Positions 45,742-53,366 of a DNA stretch of 64,000 bases are shown here, piece by piece. The position numbers and the translations under genes were made by a program. Under the pieces are notes generated by a model. It did not search any database and had not been told where the DNA came from. It saw nothing but the letters and a program-made list of their open reading frames with translations. The stretch's first letter is position 1, and each line of letters begins with the position of its first letter. Origin of the DNA: Dyadobacter sp. CY323 (lineage in GTDB: Bacteria > Bacteroidota > Bacteroidia > Cytophagales > Spirosomataceae); NCBI RefSeq assembly GCF_021390245.1, contig NZ_JAJUXH010000011.1, positions 62,001-126,000 of the forward strand, read 5' to 3'.

Positions 45742-46138
45742 AGGGCGTAGCTTTCTGCGTTTCCGGACTTTTCCGATCAAACGGCGTATCGATATTAAGT
45801 CCAGCCAAAAGAATATAGCGAATAGACGTAGAACTACCGGACTGATTTTCAATGCCATGAAGTATGTTTTCCGTCGCAACGCTGGCTACAAGCGGCTCAC
45901 CTTTTCGCTGTCCAACTGTACTGACTACTGCGTCGCAACCATTCAGTAAAATGGTCACCACTTCTGTATCCAGTACATCGCCTTTGATAATCTCAATAAG
46001 TGGATTTGAAAATGGAAAAGATTCGGGGTGCCGGAGGAGTAATCGGATATGATATCCTTTTTCAAGCAACTGATCTACAATATATTGACCCGTGCGGCCA
46101 CCGCCACCGATGACGGCTATTTTTTGGATTTGTTTCAT
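45719..46138 (-). pseudogene. NAD(P)-binding (NmrA/YwnB-like) gene, truncated at its 3' end
   Basis: The 139 residues begin with a good Rossmann motif (IAVIGGGGRTGQYIV) and a family body (HIRLLLRHPESFPFSNPLIEII, GDVLDTEVVTILLNGCDAVVSTVGQ). Homologues of about 205-215 residues continue after the TPFDRKS segment with a substrate-binding half. Here the frame ends about 13 residues later, inside the 3' end of the opposite dehydrogenase gene, which it overlaps by 23 bases. The last residues (PFISTHPK) look foreign to the family. It is probably a remnant left by a deletion; a shortened working protein is less likely. Confidence 0.65.
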
Positions 46139-46397
46139 TTCTCTCTGTTAAATATTGGATACGATTAATTAACCGTGACGTTTGACAAGGAGTATGCAGA
46201 CTGATTCGTCTGCATTTGGATCGGATATTTTAGTAAGAGATTTGAATGAGATAAAGATAAATATTTCAAACGCATTTATAAATACCTCGCAAAAAATGCA
46301 TTCTTGCGAATTAGTAGACTCACGAGCCAGCTTCCGGAAACCGCAACGAAAAAAGAGATCATTGAGAAGTTGATTTTTTATTAATCTATACCTAATC

Positions 46398-49142
46398 TCA
46401 ATTCCTCCCAATATTAATATTCATCGTAGTCCCGATCCGGAAAGCGGTTTGCTTGTACTTGTAACCTTCAAAGCTGTTCACAACTTCAATGCGGAATGGG
46501 AAGCGGATTCCTACGTCGAGGCCGTAGCCGAGCTCGGTGTAGTTGTCTGAGGCCGGCGTTGCCAGGTAATGCAGGAAAAAGTTTTCCTTGATCCCCATGA
46601 TCCGGAACCAGGTGATTTGGGTTAATAAAAATTTGCGGAACTCACTCAGGACGTGCGCCTCGAAAAACTCCTGGGATGTACTGTATTTATAGTAATCCAG
46701 CATCCGAAATGTACTAACCGGGTCGCCGAACTGGAAGAAGAACTGGTTGCCCGCGAAATGCTGGAAGTCCGGAAAACGAACGTTACGGTCATTCAGGAAT
46801 TTCCCGGCCGCCAGTTTGTACCGCAACTTGCTCCGCACGCCGGTTTCAAAACCATGCTGAATGCCAATTTGAACAAAATCATAATCGACATTACTCCCAA
46901 ACGCCTTGTTGATGCCTTTTCGGTAATTAACAGAGAGTTCGGGAGAATCGTCCTCGTAAAAGGTCGTTTTGCCGCTTTTGATCTTGTACTTCTGCCAAGG
47001 TTTATATGAACCAGCCAAGCCCAGTGTGAATGCGTTGTGAGGCTGCATTTCATAAGAAACTGCCCCGCTTTCGTCCGTTAACTCTGCATTTAATGGAATG
47101 TTGGACGTGTATACCCGCCGGTCCCAGTCAATCAGGCTATATGGCTCTGTGTCACGCACATTGCGCAATGCACGCCGGTCGGCATATTCTATGTTGGCTT
47201 TAAACTCGAAATGCTCGTTCTCACGATCGGTTTTAAAGTCCAGACGGATGAAATCCTTTTCGTAAACCTTAACAAAGTTTTGTTCAAGAAATAATGTGGT
47301 GAACGAATTCAATAATGGATGCATCGGATTTTCACTGTTGAATTGGGAAACGGTACTTCCGCCGATCAGATTTAATTTGTTCCGTTTCCAGCCATAATCA
47401 ATTCCGCCTGTGCCGAGCAGCTTTTGCCTGGCGAATGAATATCGCGTCAACGCATTGATTGACAGATCCTGACGTTTTCTTGTCTCGCCATTTTCCTTTT
47501 TACCACCGCCACCATAATGCAATTTCAACCCGCCGCCATTCAGTACAATCCCTTCTACCGTGTTCACCTGGGCGCCGTAAATCGGACTTACATAATCCAG
47601 GCGCCACGGACTTTTTTTACCAAACCCAAAACTATGACCGGTGAATACATCCCCGAAAAATCCGAAGAAACCTCCCCCACTCTTTCCATTCTTTTTGGTA
47701 GTATCCGACTTGCTGGCCTGCCTGCCTTCATTTTGCGGCTTATTTTCCTGAACAACAATAATGCTGTCGAGCCGGGTATAACTTTTCACCTCGGCGGTCG
47801 TGAGCGGAACGGTTCGAATGGAATCCCAAAATGCCATCGTGCGTTTGCTCGCCATGGTATCCACAACCGTCGAATCGTTCCTGGTGAAGTTCAGATCAAT
47901 GTCTTCTCCCTTTTCTTCTTTGGCTTTCAGATCCTGCTTTTCGTACTCTTTCATCAGTTTACGCAGGTTCTTCGCCGAAAACTCCTTTTGCTTGCTGACG
48001 ACTTCTTCCAGTTTCTGCGTTTTGATTTCTCTGCTTGAAAGCTTCACTTTCTTAGCCTCTTCTTTTTCCCGTTTACCATCCACAACCACGATATCCGGTG
48101 CGAATGTCGGGTTGATTTTAATGCTGGAAAACGACTGTGAGATCACAAAATCCCCTTTTCCTTTCAACCCATAAATGCCTCCCGCGACGTGAAATTGCTG
48201 ATTAATGGGCATCCAAACTCCCTGAACCGGGCTGTAAACCTGTTTGATATCAATCGTAAAACCGGTATTCACCGTCTGCAGATCCAGACTGTAAATGCTC
48301 CATTCTCCCTCGATAATGTGAATAGTACCACGGTAAACGCCCTCGCCATAAGATCTCGGCGTCACTTTTATTTTGTTTACCTCAATCCCATTCTCCCGAA
48401 AAGCTCCCTGATACTCAAACTTATAATAAGCAAATGCGCGCGGGGACAATGGAGAAACGGCTTTCACCACTTCGGGCTGATAAAAGCTGGTGAGCAAATA
48501 TGCATTCGGGTTCGCAAAATCTTTATCCTGACTGTTCCGGGCGGCGATTACCTTTTGTTTGTAAAAATTAGGCTGCCGAAAAGTCACTTCAGTAACACTT
48601 TCATTCAAGATCGGAACGCCTTTTTTGAAGTTCGTCTCCTGCTCAACTTCCTTCAATTGTTTTTTATACAAAAACTCCATCGGCAGGTCGGTAATCACCA
48701 CGGAGGATTTGGAATACGCTTTCGCTACATAACTATCTACCTGCAACAAATGGTAGCGACTCTTGGCGATCGCGCGCCGCATAATGGTATAAGCCGGATC
48801 TTCGTCTTTGCTGCCAATGCGTACCTCTCCCAGGTTCAGCGCCTGCTCTTCCATTGTGAGGTCGAACGTTTCCATTTTGTTCTCGATGGTAAAAGCCTTC
48901 ATCCCGGTTTTAAAACCCAGATATTGGAAGATCACCTCATGATAACCGGGCTTCAGATCGAGCTGATATTTCCCCTCCTCATTGGAAATAGTACTGATTT
49001 CCGTGCCTTTTACAACGATCGCGGCAAATGGTAGCGGCTCGCCTTTTGTGGTTTTAATGGTCCCTTTTACGCCGGTTTGAGAAAAAGCCTGACTGGTAAA
49101 AATCAGAGAAAAAAGCAGGAACAGAACGTAGCGTTTGCGCAT
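46398..49142 (-). CDS. DUF5686 outer-membrane protein with carboxypeptidase regulatory-like domain
   Basis: Product of 914 residues from the ATG at 49142 (922 from 49166). Signal peptide (about 1-22, ending in AFSQ), then a carboxypeptidase-D regulatory-like domain (about 24-110, GVKGTIKTTKGEPLPFAAIVVKG). The rest fits DUF5686, with EDPAYTIMRRAIAKSRYH, a charged low-complexity middle (about 390-500, EKQDLKAKEEK) and a C-terminal beta-barrel-like half of aromatic strand patterns. Such proteins are predicted outer-membrane barrels of Bacteroidota without an assigned job. No SusD partner. It stands alone. Confidence 0.85.
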   Translation of the reverse strand: MRKRYVLFLLFSLIFTSQAFSQTGVKGTIKTTKGEPLPFAAIVVKGTEISTISNEEGKYQLDLKPGYHEVIFQYLGFKTGMKAFTIENKMETFDLTMEEQALNLGEVRIGSKDEDPAYTIMRRAIAKSRYHLLQVDSYVAKAYSKSSVVITDLPMEFLYKKQLKEVEQETNFKKGVPILNESVTEVTFRQPNFYKQKVIAARNSQDKDFANPNAYLLTSFYQPEVVKAVSPLSPRAFAYYKFEYQGAFRENGIEVNKIKVTPRSYGEGVYRGTIHIIEGEWSIYSLDLQTVNTGFTIDIKQVYSPVQGVWMPINQQFHVAGGIYGLKGKGDFVISQSFSSIKINPTFAPDIVVVDGKREKEEAKKVKLSSREIKTQKLEEVVSKQKEFSAKNLRKLMKEYEKQDLKAKEEKGEDIDLNFTRNDSTVVDTMASKRTMAFWDSIRTVPLTTAEVKSYTRLDSIIVVQENKPQNEGRQASKSDTTKKNGKSGGGFFGFFGDVFTGHSFGFGKKSPWRLDYVSPIYGAQVNTVEGIVLNGGGLKLHYGGGGKKENGETRKRQDLSINALTRYSFARQKLLGTGGIDYGWKRNKLNLIGGSTVSQFNSENPMHPLLNSFTTLFLEQNFVKVYEKDFIRLDFKTDRENEHFEFKANIEYADRRALRNVRDTEPYSLIDWDRRVYTSNIPLNAELTDESGAVSYEMQPHNAFTLGLAGSYKPWQKYKIKSGKTTFYEDDSPELSVNYRKGINKAFGSNVDYDFVQIGIQHGFETGVRSKLRYKLAAGKFLNDRNVRFPDFQHFAGNQFFFQFGDPVSTFRMLDYYKYSTSQEFFEAHVLSEFRKFLLTQITWFRIMGIKENFFLHYLATPASDNYTELGYGLDVGIRFPFRIEVVNSFEGYKYKQTAFRIGTTMNINIGRN

Positions 49143-49219
49143 AAATGTCAGGTGAGTTGTCTTCAAGATGCATTTAAATATAAAGCGGTTGCATTGAAAA
49201 CAAAACCTTCGGGCAAAAA

Positions 49220-51145
49220 CTAACTCTCCACAAACTCCCAGGCACTCTGATACGCATTCAGATTTTCGGCGTAAGTGATAAAATCCGAGTAAAACTGAAG
49301 TTGTGAAAGTGTGGCGCTGTCGCCGATCACGACCAGTTTTTTCTTCGCCCGGGTCATCGCCACGTTCATTCTGCGGATGTCGGATAAAAACCCGATCTCG
49401 CCTTCCGGGTTGCTGCGCGTCATACTAATGTAAACCACGTCGCGTTCCTGGCCCTGAAAACTGTCGATGGTATTGACCGATATTTTACCCAAAAAAGGTT
49501 GTAATACCGGCGAATGCTGCAACTGGTCTTTCAGAACGCCGATCTGCTGTTTGTATGGGGAAATGACCGCGATGGTTGGGAAATTGTTCGGGTTGTTCGG
49601 GATTGTGGGATTTGCCTCTGTGTATGCCGTAACCAATTGGGTCAAATGCTTGAACAAAAATGCCGCTTCCTCCGGGTTTGTGGAACTGGTACCTTCCAGT
49701 TTTTCATCAAATCCGCAACCCGCCGTGTCTATAAAAGTCAGTGGCATATCTCCTTCGAATAAGGTACGGTTTGCCACCGAAGCATGCGCTTTTAGTTTGT
49801 TCTGATAAAACTCTTTGGAAGAAAAACCCATGATCGCCTCATTCATCCGGTATTGTTCTTCCAGCAAAACAACGGATTCGGGGTGCAGCTCCGCGCATTT
49901 TTCGAGCAGTGTTTTACTTAACCCGCTCCTCGCAGCTTCGGTGGATTTGATGGTCGGTGCGAGTTGAAAATGATCGCCGGCAAGTACCACTTTTTCAGCT
50001 TTCAAAATAGGGATCCAGCAAGCCGGCTCCAGCGCCTGGCCCGCCTCGTCGATGAAAACGGTGCCGTAACTGAGGTTTCTGACGGTATAATGATTGGACC
50101 CCACCAGCGTCGCGGTGATTACCTGCGCTTTTCCGAGCACGTCTTCACTCACGTATTGCTCCATTTGTCCCACATCCTTCATAATGCGGTGCGCCTCGTC
50201 GAAAAGTGCTTTTCGCTGGTCGCGCTCGGCTTTTCCAAACTGGCGTTTATACTTATGCGCCATGTTTTTGTATTCCGATGCCTGTTTTTTCAAAGCTTTC
50301 ACTTCTTTGATACCTGGATGTGCAGACATTTTGCTATCGAGAGTCAGCGACATCAATCGTTCCGAAACCCGCACCGGATTACCCACGCGGACCACATTTA
50401 AGCCTTCTTCACTCAACTTCTCACTCAACAGATCCACCGCCGTGTTACTCGGAGCAACAACGAGAATGGGCTTATGATCTCTTTGAGCTAATGCTTTGAT
50501 CGCCTGAACGACTGTGGTTGTTTTTCCGGTCCCGGGTGGGCCATGGACAATGGCTAGTTCGTTGGCTGACAAAATTTTATGGAGTGCCTCGTTTTGAGAA
50601 GCATTCAGTTTTGGATTTTCCTGTTGTGCTAAACGCTCATGAAAAGTCGGTGCTTTTTCACCTGTTAATACACTTACCAAGAGTCCGTCTTTCTCATTGT
50701 CCGACAATGCAGAGGCAGCTTTCAATGCATTCTGCATTTCGTCGTAACTGTTGTCGTCGAAAAGCAGATCAATGCCAAGTTTTCCATCACGCGACCATTC
50801 GGGAAGTTCGTCGGTACGTAATGTAATTTTCAGCCGGTTACCACTTTGATGCGAAATGATCCCTTCGACCCGGTCATTTTTTGCATCGTGATTACTAAAT
50901 AAAACTGCGGGTACGCCAAAGCGGAGCTGGTGGGGAATATCCTGATGCGTCGTCCGCTCCACTTCCACCGCCAGGTATTCGCCACGCGTCATTTCATTCC
51001 CGCGGATCGCGATCGGGTACCACGACAATCCATTCGCGCGTCGCTCGGAAACGGAAGACATTTCGGTTAACCGAATGTAAGACTGCCGGTCTTCTTCCCG
51101 CTCAACTTTCAGTAAATCAAGTAGTTTTTTAAAATAATCACTCAT
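49220..51145 (-). CDS. Superfamily 1 helicase, Upf1/IGHMBP2-like
   Basis: Product of 641 residues. The N-terminal part (about 1-150) is an Upf1-type domain. Walker A is GPPGTGKTT (about 200-208), motif II is VFIDEAGQALEP (about 363), and later motifs include LAGDHFQLAPT, LEEQYRMNEAIM, VNTIDSFQGQERDVVYISMTRS and RMNVAMTRAKKKLVVIGD. This is an RNA/DNA helicase of the Upf1-like group. Prokaryotic homologues are widespread, with unclear roles in nucleic acid metabolism. It follows the Bcr/CflA pump gene by 15 bases and is likely co-transcribed with it, though no functional link is known. Confidence 0.93.
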   Translation of the reverse strand: MSDYFKKLLDLLKVEREEDRQSYIRLTEMSSVSERRANGLSWYPIAIRGNEMTRGEYLAVEVERTTHQDIPHQLRFGVPAVLFSNHDAKNDRVEGIISHQSGNRLKITLRTDELPEWSRDGKLGIDLLFDDNSYDEMQNALKAASALSDNEKDGLLVSVLTGEKAPTFHERLAQQENPKLNASQNEALHKILSANELAIVHGPPGTGKTTTVVQAIKALAQRDHKPILVVAPSNTAVDLLSEKLSEEGLNVVRVGNPVRVSERLMSLTLDSKMSAHPGIKEVKALKKQASEYKNMAHKYKRQFGKAERDQRKALFDEAHRIMKDVGQMEQYVSEDVLGKAQVITATLVGSNHYTVRNLSYGTVFIDEAGQALEPACWIPILKAEKVVLAGDHFQLAPTIKSTEAARSGLSKTLLEKCAELHPESVVLLEEQYRMNEAIMGFSSKEFYQNKLKAHASVANRTLFEGDMPLTFIDTAGCGFDEKLEGTSSTNPEEAAFLFKHLTQLVTAYTEANPTIPNNPNNFPTIAVISPYKQQIGVLKDQLQHSPVLQPFLGKISVNTIDSFQGQERDVVYISMTRSNPEGEIGFLSDIRRMNVAMTRAKKKLVVIGDSATLSQLQFYSDFITYAENLNAYQSAWEFVES

Positions 51146-51160
51146 TATAAAACCTTAAAA

Positions 51161-52390
51161 TCAATGTATCATTCCGGCGTCTGCGCCTTCCTGCACTTCC
51201 ACTTTTTCTGTAATAAACCGCCGGCCGACCAAAAGGATCGTCAGCGCAACAGAAGCCGAAATCGCCATTGAACCGACCATGGGCACAACCGATGGGACTT
51301 CAAACAAACTGATCGCGATCGAGATCAATGTCCCCGCGCCCATTTGAAATGCGCCCATTAATGCCGACGCACTCCCTGCATTTTTCGTAAATGGCGCCAG
51401 CGATAGTGCAGCCGCATTCGGGAACGTGTAGCCGACGCAGCAAAGAAAAAAGAACAGAAAAGCAATGGTGGTCGGTAATGTAAGCAGTCCATTCAGCGCG
51501 GCGGCCAGAAAGGTAAACGCAATGATCACCTGGCAGATCAATGCGATATTGACCACCTGCTCGCTTGTGTATTTCCTCAAAAACAAGGTATTAAGCTGAC
51601 TTGAACCAATAAATCCGATCGATAGAAAAGCGAAAATCCAGCCATATACTTTTTCATCCGTGTGAAAAACTTCCATGAATACCAGCGGTGACCCTGAAAC
51701 GTAAGCAAACAATCCGGAAAACGCGACGGCTCCGGTTAATGAATAGGTAAAAAACTGCGGGTTTCGCACCACTGCGATGAAATTCTCAATGATCGGTTTG
51801 GGCTTCAAAGACATGGTTTTGTCCGGCTTATAACTGTCCGGCAGCCAAAGCACGGTTGCAGCCAATATTGCTACCCCCATTGCAGCCAGGATCCAAAACA
51901 CAGTATGCCAGCCAAATGCCGCAGTAACATATCCACCAACGGTCGGCGCGATCATGGGGGAAACGCCAACTACCAAGAGAAGGAGTGAAAATACTTTCGC
52001 GCTTTCGCTCACCGGAAACAGGTCACGCACCATCGCCACCGAGGCGACCGTAGCTGCACAACTTCCGATCGCCTGGATAACCCGCATTACGATCAAACCT
52101 TCAATACTTGTAGTGACGGCGCAACCGATTGACGCGATGATATATACACTAAGTCCGATAAACAATGGCTTTTTACGCCCAAACCGGTCGAGTAACGGAC
52201 CATACAGAAGCTGGCCGAACGAAATTCCGATAAAGAATCCGGACAATGAAAGTGAGACTTTGGCAGCTGTGGTGTGAAGGTCTTTTGCGATCGCAGGAAA
52301 ACCCGGCAGGTACATATCAATTGAAAAAGGGCCGAGTGCGGTGAGACTTCCTAAGATCAGGATTAAAAAGAAATACGTTTTTCTGGACAT
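51161..52390 (-). CDS. Multidrug efflux MFS transporter, Bcr/CflA family
   Basis: Product of 409 residues from the ATG at 52390; the frame upstream to 52462 is rejected because MSRKTYFFLILILGSLTALGP is the conserved Bcr/CflA beginning. Twelve membrane helices. It has the family motif GPFSIDMYLPGFPAIAKDL and the MFS loop YGPLLDRFGRKKPLFIGL, and GSCAATVASVAMVRD in helix 4. Members of this group export drugs such as bicyclomycin or chloramphenicol-like compounds by proton antiport. The next gene, 15 bases on, is the helicase. Confidence 0.93.
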   Translation of the reverse strand: MSRKTYFFLILILGSLTALGPFSIDMYLPGFPAIAKDLHTTAAKVSLSLSGFFIGISFGQLLYGPLLDRFGRKKPLFIGLSVYIIASIGCAVTTSIEGLIVMRVIQAIGSCAATVASVAMVRDLFPVSESAKVFSLLLLVVGVSPMIAPTVGGYVTAAFGWHTVFWILAAMGVAILAATVLWLPDSYKPDKTMSLKPKPIIENFIAVVRNPQFFTYSLTGAVAFSGLFAYVSGSPLVFMEVFHTDEKVYGWIFAFLSIGFIGSSQLNTLFLRKYTSEQVVNIALICQVIIAFTFLAAALNGLLTLPTTIAFLFFFLCCVGYTFPNAAALSLAPFTKNAGSASALMGAFQMGAGTLISIAISLFEVPSVVPMVGSMAISASVALTILLVGRRFITEKVEVQEGADAGMIH

Positions 52391-52569
52391 TGAATATTTA
52401 TGGTGTGGAAACCGGATAACGTGGATATATCCGGCCGGGTTCGGCCGAGCCGCAATATTCACGATTATTTGATGTAGCTATAAAACAAACAAGGCGCCGG
52501 TTTCGCCGACGCCTTCTTCCATTTTCCACGGAAACAGATAATTTCGTGTGATCGTCTATGCGACCCAGC

Positions 52570-52761
52570 CTATGCGACCCAATCCAATTTGCTATAAACT
52601 TCTCTTTCGGTTTCACTAACCGCGTATGGGACTTTGTTTTTAAGATAAATAATGCATCCACGTCCCTTCTTAATCGGCGCTATTTTCACTACGTCCTCTC
52701 TGTGAATGATTATGTTGATGAGCTTTTGCCCAAGTAATTTGAAAGTACCTGACTGTACCAT
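52570..52761 (-). CDS. Small protein of unknown function
   Basis: Product of 63 residues. The core IIIHREDVVKIAPIKKGRGCIIYLKNKV..AVSETEREV has the beta-strand pattern of small FlbD-like proteins, but this similarity is general and no family is assigned. It follows another small gene by 25 bases on the same strand. The start MVQSGTFKLLGQ has no obvious ribosome-binding site. Confidence 0.5.
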   Translation of the reverse strand: MVQSGTFKLLGQKLINIIIHREDVVKIAPIKKGRGCIIYLKNKVPYAVSETEREVYSKLDWVA

Positions 52762-52786
52762 GATTGTTTATAAAAAAATTAAAGCG

Positions 52787-52999
52787 TTATGCAACCCCAC
52801 TTACCGAACTTCCCGACTTCAAATACAATAAAAAATAATCTTTAGAGATCAGGAAATAACCGAGGTCATCCCTGTTACTTGATTGTAGAAATGCTGCCAC
52901 CTCTCTTTGCGCATCCGTTTCAGATTTAGCACCCGTTACGGTCAAGACTGCGCCTGGCTTAAGAGTATTGATTGCGTTGTTTCCTAATGAAGCTACCAT
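52787..52999 (-). CDS. Small protein of unknown function
   Basis: Product of 70 residues with no signal peptide. The sequence contains LKPGAVLTVTGAKSETDAQREVAAFLQ and a C-terminal SKDYFLLYLKSG. I do not recognise it. It lies 25 bases ahead of another small gene and is likely co-transcribed with it. Its coding status rests on the uninterrupted frame and normal composition alone. Confidence 0.45.
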   Translation of the reverse strand: MVASLGNNAINTLKPGAVLTVTGAKSETDAQREVAAFLQSSNRDDLGYFLISKDYFLLYLKSGSSVSGVA

Positions 53000-53310
53000 A
53001 TTGATATTTTGGTTGAGGTTAGTCTGTTTTAGAATTGCTTTTCACTCACTCAATAAATAAATGTGCCAGATCAGCGAAACTTTCAGATGTACAAGAGATT
53101 CTGATAGCTTCCAGGTTTAACTTTTTACTGAAAATAACCAAGTAAATATTTGAATACAAGGAGTTTGAGCAAATTTTATAAAATTTTCATTTCATTCTCA
53201 AAAAGTTATAAAACGACAAAATCCTTCTACACTTCATCCCCGTACTTTTACGCTTCAACCACCCAATTCTAAACTTCGGTCAGGTCCGTTTCTCAGGCTT
53301 TTTCATTGTG
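53000..53310. other. Intergenic region without a recognised gene
   Basis: AT-rich and without convincing coding frames. It separates the small leftward genes from the rightward receptor operon. Near its right end CAACTTTG (about 53313) is one base from the -7 consensus, about 45 bases before the receptor start codon, but no -33 element is visible. Confidence 0.4.
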
Positions 53311-53325
53311 TTCAACTTTGGGGAA

Positions 53326-53366
53326 TGTGAAATGTGATAAAGTGAAATGTGAAATGTGAAATGAGA
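53326..53366 (+). repeat. Heptamer repeats spanning the receptor start codon
   Basis: The sequence is built from imperfect copies of GTGAAAT (period 7), and three copies run directly into the ATG at 53361. Upstream copies create ATGTGA, a start codon overlapping a stop, in other frames. Confidence 0.7.

Noticed and set aside
45220..45879. 219-codon minus-strand frame over the dehydrogenase 3' end
   Set aside because: Shadow of the real gene on the plus strand and of the truncated NAD(P)-binding gene; no family features.
46139..46397. Possible small gene or RNA between the truncated gene and DUF5686
   Set aside because: Short frames on both strands have no start context or family features, and only a 7-bp hairpin (about 46195-46215) is visible.
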